From contig JAZRZJ010000051.1 in assembly GCA_045601285.1 (NCBI GenBank), forward strand, positions 1 to 29,864: a stretch of 29,864 nt of DNA, written 5' to 3'. Of the stretch, positions 22,584 through 29,864 are shown in pieces. This DNA is from F23-B02 sp045601285. GTDB lineage: Bacteria > Bacillota > Clostridia > Oscillospirales > Oscillospiraceae. Positions within the stretch are counted from its first letter, which is position 1. The number at the start of each line of letters is the position of its first letter. The notes under the pieces were generated by a model, which saw only the letters and a list, made by a program, of their open reading frames with translations, was not told where the DNA came from and ran no database searches. Position numbers and translations under genes: made by a program.

Positions 22584-25417
22584 TGAGTAACAGCATAATA
22601 ATCAAGGGCGCAAGAACCCATAATCTGAAAAATATTGATATTGAAATTCCCCGCGACAAGCTTGTTGTAATGACCGGCCTTTCGGGAAGCGGAAAGTCAA
22701 GCCTTGCATTTGATACTATCTATGCCGAGGGTCAGCGACGCTATGTCGAGAGCCTTTCGTCCTACGCAAGACAGTTTCTCGGTCAGATGGACAAGCCCGA
22801 CCTTGATAATATTCAGGGATTATCGCCTGCAATCTCCATTGATCAGAAGACAAGCTCCCGCAATCCGCGTTCAACTGTCGGAACCGTTACGGAGATTTAC
22901 GACTATATGCGTCTGCTGTGGGCACGCATAGGCGTTCCCCACTGCCCGAAATGCGGCAAGGAAATCCGCCAGCAGACCATTGACCAGATAATCGACCAGC
23001 TTATGCTTTTGCCCGAGGGCACAAAGCTTCAGATTCTTGCACCGGTTATCCGGGCAAGAAAAGGCGAATATCTCAAAATTTTTGAGGACGCAAGGCGTTC
23101 CGGCTTTGTGCGTGCCCGTGTTGACGGAAGCATTTATGATCTTTCCGAGGAAATAAAGCTCGATAAGAATAAAAAGCACAGCATAGAAATCATCGTTGAC
23201 AGAATTGTCATTAAGCCCGATATTAACCGCAGGCTCACGGACTCAGTTGAAACCGCCTGCTCACTTGCCGACGGGCTTGTGATTGCCGATATTGTGAGCG
23301 AAAAACGTGAAATAATGTTTTCGCAGAATTATGCCTGCCCCGATTGTAATGTTTCCATTGAAGAGCTTGCACCGAGAATGTTCTCGTTCAACACTCCCTA
23401 CGGCGCCTGCCCGAAGTGCGACGGGCTGGGTGTGCAGCTTCTTGTTGACCCTAATCTTATTATTCCCGATGATGAGCTGAGTCTCAGCGAAGGCGCTGTT
23501 GTTGCATCGGGCTGGAACATCGCAAACGGAAACGCAATTGCCAAAATGTATTATGAGGCGCTTGCAAAGAAATTCAGCTTCAAGATGACAACTCCCGTAA
23601 AGGATTTGCCAAAAGACGCACTTGATGCGCTTCTTTACGGAACAAAGGGCGAAGCACTTAATCTGCACTATGACAGAGAACACGGCTCAGGCTCCTTCTC
23701 GGGAACTTATTCAAAATCATTTGAAGGTGTATGCAGAAATATTGAGCGCAGATACCTTGAAACCCAGAGTCCCGCCATGCGAGCCGAGCTTGAAGAGTGT
23801 ATGTCCGAGATAATGTGCCCCGAATGCCGTGGCAAACGTCTGCGCAAGGAAGCTCTTGCCGTCACTGTGGGCAGAAAGAATATTGCTGAAATGGGCGATA
23901 TGTCAATTTCCGAAGCAATTGACTTTATTGACAGCCTTAAACTCAGCCCTAAGGAGCTTATTATTGCTGAGCGCATTGTAAAGGAAATCAAATCACGTCT
24001 CGGTTTTCTTAAAAATGTCGGTTTGCAGTATCTTACTTTGTCAAGAGGTGCTGCAAGTCTTTCGGGCGGAGAAAGTCAGAGAATAAGACTTGCAACCCAG
24101 ATAGGCGCATCGCTTATGGGTGTGCTTTATATTCTCGATGAACCCAGTATAGGTCTGCATCAGCGTGATAATGAAAAGCTTCTGAAAACTCTTCAGAGCC
24201 TGCGAGACCTCGGAAATACGCTTATTGTCGTTGAGCATGATGAGGAAACCATACGCACAGCGGATTATATTGTTGACATCGGACCTAAGGCAGGTGTTCA
24301 CGGCGGCGAGGTGCTTTGTGCAGGTACGGTTGAGGATATCTGTGCCTGTGAACGTTCAATCACCGGACAGTATTTAAGCGGCAAACTCAAAATCCCCGTT
24401 CCCGAAGAACGCAGAAAAGCTGAGCGAGGCTTTATGACCGTCCACGGTGCATCGGAGAACAATCTGAAGGGCATTGATGTTTCCTTTCCAATTGGCCTTG
24501 TGACCTGCGTTACGGGCGTTTCCGGAAGCGGCAAGTCCTCTCTTGTCAATGAAATTCTCTATAAGACTCTTGCCGTACAGAAGAACAGAGCAAAGCTTAA
24601 GCCCGGCAAGTGCGATGGAATAAGCGGAACAGAAGCACTCGATAAGGTTATTGCCATTGACCAGAGCCCCATTGGCAGAACGCCGCGCTCAAATCCCGCA
24701 ACCTATACGGGATTGTTCAATGACATACGCGAGTTGTTTGCCTCAACTGAAGATGCAGGAATCCGCGGCTATAATTCCGGAAGATTTTCCTTCAATGTCA
24801 AGGGCGGACGCTGTGAAGCCTGTAAGGGCGACGGCGTTCAGCGCATTGAAATGCACTTTCTGCCCGATGTCTATGTCCCCTGCGATGTGTGCGGCGGCAA
24901 GCGTTATAACAGAGAAACCCTTGAGGTTCGGTATAAGGGTAAAAATATCAGCGATGTCCTTGAAATGACCGTTGAGGAAGCCTGCGATTTCTTTGCAAAT
25001 CTGCCCAAGCTGCGCAGTAAGCTGGATACACTGCTTGATGTGGGGCTGGGCTATATTAAGCTCGGACAGTCAAGCACAACGCTATCAGGCGGCGAGGCTC
25101 AGCGCGTTAAGCTTGCAACCGAGCTGTCAAAGCGCAGCACGGGAAATACCGTTTATGTGCTTGATGAGCCAACAACGGGACTGCACATTGCAGATGTACA
25201 CAAGCTTATTCACATCATTGACCGCCTTGCAGACGCGGGAAATACAATTGTGATAATTGAGCATAACCTTGATATAATAAAATGCGCCGACTACATTGTC
25301 GATCTCGGTCCGGAAGGCGGCAGCGGAGGCGGCACGCTTGTGTTTGCGGGAACTCCCGAGGAGTGTGCTGAATGCGATGAAAGCTTTACCGGGCAGTTTC
25401 TGAAAAGAATGCTTTAA
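22583..25417 (+). CDS. uvrA: Excinuclease ABC subunit A
   Basis: ABC-type ATPase that recognises bulky DNA damage and loads UvrB in nucleotide excision repair. The 944-residue length is standard. The first Walker A is GLSGSGKS (residues 32-39) and the second is GVSGSGKSS near residue 652. ABC signatures LSGGESQRIRLATQ and LSGGEAQRVKLATE and Walker B ILDEPSIGLH and VLDEPTTGLH are present. Cysteine pairs (CPKCGKE, CPDC, CPKCDGLG, CPECRGKR, CEACKGDG, CDVCGGKRYN) form the zinc modules. uvrB is not in the window, and the usual uvrB-uvrA pairing is replaced by ybaK-uvrA. No SOS box is visible. Confidence 0.98.
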   Translation: MSNSIIIKGARTHNLKNIDIEIPRDKLVVMTGLSGSGKSSLAFDTIYAEGQRRYVESLSSYARQFLGQMDKPDLDNIQGLSPAISIDQKTSSRNPRSTVGTVTEIYDYMRLLWARIGVPHCPKCGKEIRQQTIDQIIDQLMLLPEGTKLQILAPVIRARKGEYLKIFEDARRSGFVRARVDGSIYDLSEEIKLDKNKKHSIEIIVDRIVIKPDINRRLTDSVETACSLADGLVIADIVSEKREIMFSQNYACPDCNVSIEELAPRMFSFNTPYGACPKCDGLGVQLLVDPNLIIPDDELSLSEGAVVASGWNIANGNAIAKMYYEALAKKFSFKMTTPVKDLPKDALDALLYGTKGEALNLHYDREHGSGSFSGTYSKSFEGVCRNIERRYLETQSPAMRAELEECMSEIMCPECRGKRLRKEALAVTVGRKNIAEMGDMSISEAIDFIDSLKLSPKELIIAERIVKEIKSRLGFLKNVGLQYLTLSRGAASLSGGESQRIRLATQIGASLMGVLYILDEPSIGLHQRDNEKLLKTLQSLRDLGNTLIVVEHDEETIRTADYIVDIGPKAGVHGGEVLCAGTVEDICACERSITGQYLSGKLKIPVPEERRKAERGFMTVHGASENNLKGIDVSFPIGLVTCVTGVSGSGKSSLVNEILYKTLAVQKNRAKLKPGKCDGISGTEALDKVIAIDQSPIGRTPRSNPATYTGLFNDIRELFASTEDAGIRGYNSGRFSFNVKGGRCEACKGDGVQRIEMHFLPDVYVPCDVCGGKRYNRETLEVRYKGKNISDVLEMTVEEACDFFANLPKLRSKLDTLLDVGLGYIKLGQSSTTLSGGEAQRVKLATELSKRSTGNTVYVLDEPTTGLHIADVHKLIHIIDRLADAGNTIVIIEHNLDIIKCADYIVDLGPEGGSGGGTLVFAGTPEECAECDESFTGQFLKRML

Positions 25418-25459
25418 CAAATTGCGGCAGCGCTCCATATTATGAATGGGGGTGCTGAT

Positions 25460-25792
25460 ATGTGGTTTGATTTTGCAATTGCGCTGATATTTGCGGCGCT
25501 GCTGGTATTGATTGCATGGGGCTTCAAGGGCAGGCTTCTTACTCCCGTTGTTTCGGGGGAAAACACGCATATAACTCTTGAGGTTGAAGTTGACGGCGTT
25601 GAGCCCTGCGTTGAACACACTCTTAAGAGCCTTGTTTGGCTTCATGAAAGCGGAACTCTGTCCGCAGATATAGTTTTGCATATATCGGCAGAGGATACGA
25701 CAACGCGCCACATTGCCGAAACCTATGCGGCAAAATATAACTTTATCAAATGCTGTTACGGAGATAATCTATGGAAGAGCTCACTGAATTAA
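25460..25792 (+). CDS. Small single-pass membrane protein of unknown function
   Basis: I do not recognise this family. The ATG at 25460 is preferred because GGGGGTG (25448-25454) lies 5 bases upstream; an ATG at 25442 has no ribosome binding site. The 110-residue product begins with one hydrophobic segment (FAIALIFAALLVLIAWGF, about residues 4-21). It continues with a soluble part of about 85 residues containing LEVEVDGVEPCVEHTLKSL, a histidine and threonine-containing stretch and the cysteine pair KCC. The gene lies 42 bases after uvrA and its last 22 bases overlap recD2, whose ribosome binding site is inside it, so translation is probably coupled. Codon use matches the neighbours, which supports a real gene. 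Confidence 0.75.
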   Translation: MWFDFAIALIFAALLVLIAWGFKGRLLTPVVSGENTHITLEVEVDGVEPCVEHTLKSLVWLHESGTLSADIVLHISAEDTTTRHIAETYAAKYNFIKCCYGDNLWKSSLN

Positions 25793-27966
25793 ACGGAATA
25801 ATCAGCTCTGTCATATACAGAAATGATGAGAACGGATATGCGGTAATACGTATGGAGCAGGATAACGGTGAGATCGCAACCGTTGTCGGCTGTTTCCCGT
25901 ATGCCGCACCGGGAGAAATGCTTACGGTTGAGGGCAGCTGGATCAGCCATGCCCAGCACGGCAAGCAGTTCAAGGCTGAGCATTCCATCAGACTTCTGCC
26001 CACCTCCGCTGAAAGCATATACGAGTATCTTGCCGGCGGTACCGTCAAAGGCATAGGTACCGCAACCGCGGCGCTTATTGTTGACCGGTTCGGTGAAGAT
26101 TCTCTTAATATCCTTGAGCTTCACCCCGAGAAGCTTGCCGAAATAAAAGGCATAAGCTTTAACAAGGCGAAGGAAATGAGCAAAAGCTTCAAACGTCAGG
26201 CAGGACTGCGCAGACTTATGGAATTTCTTTGCGCATATAAGATCCAGCCTGTTTTTGCGCTCAGACTTTACAGATTCTACGGCGATTCAGCGCTTGAAGT
26301 GGTGCAGGAAAATCCGTACATACTTGCGGTAAGCCATATCGGTGCAAGCTTTGCCGATGCAGACAATCTCGCCCTTGAGCTCGGCATTGACGGCAACAGC
26401 CCTAACCGTATAGGAGCTGCCATAACCTTTGAGCTTCTGCATAATTCTGGCAACGGACATTGCTTTATTCCCATAGACAAGCTTGCAATGGCCACTTCAC
26501 AGCTTATCGGCGTTGATGCAGAATCCGTGTATGAACGAATAAATGAGCTTTCCGAAAGCGGCGGTCTTGTATGCGAGGAGATTGCAGGACTTAAGGCCTG
26601 CTACCTCAATGAGCTGTATGAAGCGGAAACCTATACCGCTGAGCGAATCAGGAGCATGAGCTCACACAGCTACAGCAAAAAATACGATATTGAGAAGCTT
26701 GTTGCGGGGCTTGAACGCGAAAACGGCATAAGCTATGCGCCCATGCAGAAGAAAACTCTTGAGCTTGCACTCAATAATCAGATAATTGTACTCACCGGCG
26801 GCCCCGGCACCGGCAAGACAACAATCGTAAAGGCAATTCTTAAAATGTATGACGAGCTTGAGATTGACACCTGGCTTGCAGCACCCACAGGAAGAGCGGC
26901 AAAGCGAATGACCGAACTGACAGGGCAGGAGGCATCTACAATTCACCGTCTGCTCGGCGCAAAAATGTCCGATGACGGCGAGCACCTTGTTTTCGGAAAA
27001 GATGAAGATGATCCGCTTGCCTGCGATGCCTTAATTCTTGATGAGTGCTCAATGGTGGACATTACTCTGATGTACGCGCTTCTCAAGGCAATGAAGCCGG
27101 AATGCCGACTTGTACTTGTGGGTGATGCCGACCAGCTGCCCTCCGTTGGCCCCGGAAATGTGTTTTCCGATATTATCAGAAGTGAAATCGTGCCTACTGT
27201 TCGTCTGACTGAAATATTCAGACAGAACGTTGAAAGTAAAATCGTACGCAACGCCCACATGATAAACAGAGGCGAGCACCCCTGCTTTGAGGAAAACTCC
27301 GGCGACTTTTTCCGGCTGAAGCGTCTGCAGGGAGGAACAACGGTGGAAACCATTCTTGAGCTTTGCTCAAAGCGGCTTCCGGATAAAATGGGCATTCCCG
27401 CAAGTCAGATCCAGGTGCTTTCGCCTACAAGAAAGGGCGAAACCGGCACTGTAAACCTCAACAGAAGACTTCAGGAAGTTCTTAATCCTCCCCATGAGAG
27501 TAAAAAGGAAAAGCCCTTCGGCGATGTTGTTTTCCGTGTCGGAGACAGGGTAATGCAGATAAAGAATAACTATGATATCCTGTGGAAGTCAGAATCGGGA
27601 GCTTCCGGTACGGGTATTTTTAACGGGGATATCGGCATTATCAAGGCGGTTGACCCTGTTTCCGAGGTTCTGGAAATTGACTTTGACGACAGATACGTTA
27701 CCTACAGCTTCGAAATGCTTAATGAGCTTGAACACGCGTGGGCAATGACTGTTCATAAATCCCAGGGCAGCGAATACAGGGCAGTTATCCTTTCGCTAAA
27801 TGCAGGTATTCAGATGCTGCTTACACGCGGTGTGCTCTATACTGCGGTTACGAGAGCAAAGGAGCTGCTTATTATGGTTGGTGACGACGTAATTGCGCAT
27901 CAGATGATTGACAACAACCGTCAATCCCGCCGATACAGCGCACTGAGAATAAGACTTGTTAAGTAA
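25771..27966 (+). CDS. recD2: ATP-dependent RecD2-type DNA helicase
   Basis: Superfamily 1B 5'-3' DNA helicase of the RecD2 group, involved in DNA repair or replication-fork maintenance in bacteria without RecBC partners. The N-terminal OB-like domain (NDENGYAVIRMEQDNGEIAT) and helix-hairpin-helix region (about 85-190, with GTVKGIGTATAALIV) are typical of RecD2. Helicase motifs are Walker A GGPGTGKTT (343-351), Walker B ILDECSMVD, motif III VGDADQLPSVGPG, motif IV LTEIFRQ, motif V TVHKSQGSEY and motif VI YTAVTRAKELL. The length of 731 is usual. GGAG at 25760-25763 supports the ATG, which lies inside the preceding small gene. Confidence 0.95.
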   Translation: MEELTELNGIISSVIYRNDENGYAVIRMEQDNGEIATVVGCFPYAAPGEMLTVEGSWISHAQHGKQFKAEHSIRLLPTSAESIYEYLAGGTVKGIGTATAALIVDRFGEDSLNILELHPEKLAEIKGISFNKAKEMSKSFKRQAGLRRLMEFLCAYKIQPVFALRLYRFYGDSALEVVQENPYILAVSHIGASFADADNLALELGIDGNSPNRIGAAITFELLHNSGNGHCFIPIDKLAMATSQLIGVDAESVYERINELSESGGLVCEEIAGLKACYLNELYEAETYTAERIRSMSSHSYSKKYDIEKLVAGLERENGISYAPMQKKTLELALNNQIIVLTGGPGTGKTTIVKAILKMYDELEIDTWLAAPTGRAAKRMTELTGQEASTIHRLLGAKMSDDGEHLVFGKDEDDPLACDALILDECSMVDITLMYALLKAMKPECRLVLVGDADQLPSVGPGNVFSDIIRSEIVPTVRLTEIFRQNVESKIVRNAHMINRGEHPCFEENSGDFFRLKRLQGGTTVETILELCSKRLPDKMGIPASQIQVLSPTRKGETGTVNLNRRLQEVLNPPHESKKEKPFGDVVFRVGDRVMQIKNNYDILWKSESGASGTGIFNGDIGIIKAVDPVSEVLEIDFDDRYVTYSFEMLNELEHAWAMTVHKSQGSEYRAVILSLNAGIQMLLTRGVLYTAVTRAKELLIMVGDDVIAHQMIDNNRQSRRYSALRIRLVK

Positions 27967-27970
27967 TGCC

Positions 27971-28624
27971 ATGAAGATATTTGACCGAATTCTTGACTGG
28001 TTTTTCCCGTCAAAATGCGTATTCTGCCGTAAAGTGCTTGACAATACGGACATCTGCGCCGAGTGTGCCGCAAAGCTGCCTTATACAAAGGGTGACAGTA
28101 TTAGCCAGAAATTTGCGCATGTAAAAACCTGCATTGCACCGCTTTATTATGAAGATACGGTGCGTGATGCCATTCTGCGTTATAAATTCTGGGGTATGTC
28201 CGTATATGCCCGCAGATTTGGACTTATTATAGCTGATTGTGCAGAAAATAATCTTGATTGCGGTGACATAGATGTGATATCATGGGTACCGTTGAGTAGA
28301 AAACGTCTGCGCAAGCGCGGCTATAATCAGGCACAGCTGCTTGCGGAAACAGTATCGGAAAAGCTGGGCATTCCCTGTGCAGCTACGCTTAAGAAGATTG
28401 TAGACAATCCCGCTCAATCCGGTACAAAAAGCAGCGGTGAGCGCGCTAAGAACGTAAAAGGCGTCTATGCCCATGACAGCTCTGCGGATATTGCGGGGAA
28501 GTCAGTATTGCTGATTGACGACGTAGTAACTACCGGAGCAACGCTTTCCGAATGCGCAAAGACGCTTAAGGAAGCAGGCGCACTGTATGTTTACTGCGCA
28601 GCGGCAGCGAGACACAAGGATTGA
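27971..28624 (+). CDS. comF: ComF family protein (phosphoribosyltransferase fold)
   Basis: Member of the ComFC family, implicated in DNA uptake in competent bacteria. The ATG at 27971 is chosen over a TTG at 27956; no clear ribosome binding site is visible, and it starts five bases after the recD2 stop, so coupling is likely. The 217-residue protein has an N-terminal zinc-finger-like CVFC and CAEC pair, the family segment PLSRKRLRKRGYNQAQLLA, and the PRPP-binding loop VLLIDDVVTTGAT. No comFA lies adjacent, so a full competence operon cannot be claimed. Confidence 0.92.
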   Translation: MKIFDRILDWFFPSKCVFCRKVLDNTDICAECAAKLPYTKGDSISQKFAHVKTCIAPLYYEDTVRDAILRYKFWGMSVYARRFGLIIADCAENNLDCGDIDVISWVPLSRKRLRKRGYNQAQLLAETVSEKLGIPCAATLKKIVDNPAQSGTKSSGERAKNVKGVYAHDSSADIAGKSVLLIDDVVTTGATLSECAKTLKEAGALYVYCAAAARHKD

Positions 28625-28696
28625 GAATCCTGCCTGAAGGTTAGAATTACATAGTAAAGTTTCATGTGCCGCATTTGCGGCGGATTGGAGAATTGA

Positions 28697-29725
28697 ATGG
28701 TTATATACGAAAGAGACATAGCTGTTGACATGGGTACATCTTCGACTCTTGTATACGTGCAGGGAAGAGGCGTTGCGCTCAGAGAGCCTACTATTGTTGC
28801 GGTTGATAAGTTTAACGGTAATCTGCTTAAAATTGGCGAGGACGCTAAGAAAACGCTGGGGCGCACACCCGCAAACATTGTGGCGATTGACCCTGTTTCC
28901 TCCGGCGTTATTTCCGACTATGACATGGCGGCAATGATGCTTCGGGAGCTGCTCTCAAGAGTAACCGGCTTCAGTCTGTTTAAGCCCCGCATTCTGCTCT
29001 GCGTTCCCAGCAGCATCTCCGGCGTTGAAGAAAGAGCCACCATTGACGCGGCAATTGAAGCGGGCGCACGCAAGGTCTATCTGCTTGAAACCGCAGTTGC
29101 AACCGCAATCGGCGCTGGCGTTGATATCTCCAAGCCCGACGGTCACATGGTTATTGACATCGGCGGCGGTACTACCGAAATTGCCGTTGTTTCCATGGGC
29201 GGCGTTGTGGAGTGCGAATCAATTAAAACCGCAGGCAACACGCTTGATGAGGCAATTATTCGCTATATCAAGAATAAGCATAAGCTCCTTATCGGAGCAA
29301 AAACTGCCGAAGAGCTGAAAATCAACATCGGCGGAGTGAAGCCCAGACCCGATGCCGACAGCGAGGAGGTCAAGGGCAGATGCCTTCTTAACGGACTGCC
29401 GAGAACTGTAAAGGTCACTGCGGCGGAGCTTTTGCCTGTATTGCGTGAGCCGGTACAGCGTATTATCGAAAGTGTGCATTCAGTTATTGAAAATACTCCG
29501 CCTGAGCTTACGGGCGACCTCGGAATAAACGGCATTATTATGTCCGGTGGCGGTGCTCAGCTTTACGGTCTTGCTGAAATGATTCAGGAAAGCACGCACA
29601 TTCCCATCTTGGTTGTAGATGATCCCGCATCATGCGCTGCCTACGGTGCAGGCAAGATGCTTTCAAGGCTTGACAATATGCAGGACGGAATGATGAACTT
29701 CGTCCGCCGCAGACAGATGAAATAA
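28697..29725 (+). CDS. mreB: MreB/Mbl-family actin-like rod-shape protein, divergent
   Basis: Bacterial actin that organises lateral wall synthesis at the membrane. The ATP fold is complete: phosphate-1 DMGTSSTLVY, VSSGVISDYDMAAMMLRELL, phosphate-2 DIGGGTTEIAVVS, LLIGAKTAEELK, and the adenosine loop MSGGGAQLYGL. The hydrophobic loop SLFKPRILL matches the membrane-insertion site of MreB. At 342 residues it is of normal size. The usual IEEPMAAAIGAG is replaced by LETAVATAIGAG (Glu131, Thr132, Ala133), so the EP of the EEP motif is lost. No mreC or mreD follows; a strong terminator ends the unit. It is therefore a solitary paralogue (Mbl or MreBH-like), with altered ATPase possible. GGAG 28687-28690 supports the start. 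Confidence 0.92.
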   Translation: MVIYERDIAVDMGTSSTLVYVQGRGVALREPTIVAVDKFNGNLLKIGEDAKKTLGRTPANIVAIDPVSSGVISDYDMAAMMLRELLSRVTGFSLFKPRILLCVPSSISGVEERATIDAAIEAGARKVYLLETAVATAIGAGVDISKPDGHMVIDIGGGTTEIAVVSMGGVVECESIKTAGNTLDEAIIRYIKNKHKLLIGAKTAEELKINIGGVKPRPDADSEEVKGRCLLNGLPRTVKVTAAELLPVLREPVQRIIESVHSVIENTPPELTGDLGINGIIMSGGGAQLYGLAEMIQESTHIPILVVDDPASCAAYGAGKMLSRLDNMQDGMMNFVRRRQMK

Positions 29726-29734
29726 AATAATAAT

Positions 29735-29758
29735 CCCCCGGCGTAGCCGGGGGTTTTT
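29735..29758 (+). terminator. Intrinsic terminator after mreB
   Basis: CCCCCGGC (29735-29742) and GCCGGGGG (29746-29753) form a perfect, very GC-rich 8-bp stem with a 3-base loop, followed by TTTTT. Confidence 0.92.
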
Positions 29759-29765
29759 CATATGC

Positions 29766-29857
29766 GGGCATAGCCCTCTTTTACTAGCCACGCCTCAAGG
29801 CGTAAACTACGGCCTGACACTTGCGAGTGGATTGTTACTTGCTACCCGTAAACGGGT
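29766..29857. repeat. Cluster of short palindromes at the window edge
   Basis: In about 90 bases without a visible gene there are GGGC-ATA-GCCC (29766-29776), ACGCCT-CA-AGGCGT (29790-29803), CACT-TGCG-AGTG (29818-29829) and ACCCGT-AA-ACGGGT (29844-29857). TAGCC and CGTAAAC each recur. Whether they form one structured RNA, a leader of the next gene or a repeat element cannot be decided because the window ends here. Confidence 0.5.
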
Positions 29858-29864
29858 CTTCGTA

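Noticed and set aside
28621..28647. TTGAGA and TAGAAT ahead of mreB as a promoter
   Set aside because: The spacer is only 15 bases, and TTGAGA overlaps the comF stop. A small GCCGC-ATTT-GCGGC hairpin (28668-28681) lies downstream, but nothing decisive supports a separate start.
1..29864. CRISPR arrays, insertion sequences, prophage, tRNA or rRNA genes
   Set aside because: No regularly spaced repeats, transposase or phage genes, or tRNA-like cloverleaf sequences were recognised on reading.

Overview
The window is an ordinary-looking chromosomal segment of a spore-forming Firmicute, most likely a Clostridia member of the Oscillospirales/Ruminococcaceae type. The evidence is an intact sigma-K gene with a pro-sequence, a PASTA-tailed class B penicillin-binding protein at the head of the division/wall cluster, a MurE with the meso-diaminopimelate motif DNPR, AGGAGG-type ribosome binding sites and the Firmicute order rimP-nusA-ylxR-ylxQ-infB-rbfA-nrnA-truB-ribF. 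The taxonomic placement is inference from gene content; no rRNA or tRNA gene is present. Coding density is very high and all but two genes lie on the plus strand.

Region 1 (1-10470) is a compact division and cell-wall (dcw) cluster: a 5'-truncated spoVD/ftsI-type PBP, murE, mraY, ftsW, murG, then a hairpin/T-tract element, murA, ftsQ, and ftsZ behind its own promoter. Together these make UDP-MurNAc-tripeptide, lipid I and lipid II, polymerise and cross-link septal peptidoglycan, and build the Z-ring. murD, murF, murC, murB and ftsA are not in the interval.

Region 2 (10470-12610) holds small independent units: a minus-strand CsoR-family metal repressor with a histidine-rich N-terminus, sigK, and a secreted or membrane-anchored M15B (VanY-like) D,D-carboxypeptidase, each with its own control signals.

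Region 3 (12610-20393) is a translation/RNA operon, preceded by a promoter and a leader hairpin with a T-tract that looks like an attenuator. Genes are tightly coupled by TAATG and ATGA overlaps. It ends in a hairpin shared with the convergent gluQ gene.

Region 4 (20376-29864) contains gluQ (minus strand), a TetR regulator, ybaK-uvrA, a small unrecognised membrane-protein gene overlapping recD2, comF, and a divergent solitary mreB/mbl homologue with a strong terminator. The last 100 bases are non-coding as far as can be seen and contain several short palindromes.

I found no CRISPR array, insertion sequence, prophage, or convincing novel multi-gene system. The points of most interest are regulatory structures (murA leader, rimP leader, ribF/gluQ shared palindrome, csoR and tetR promoter repeats), the altered EEP motif of the MreB homologue, the histidine-rich CsoR, the unusual FtsZ tail and the uncharacterised gene between uvrA and recD2.
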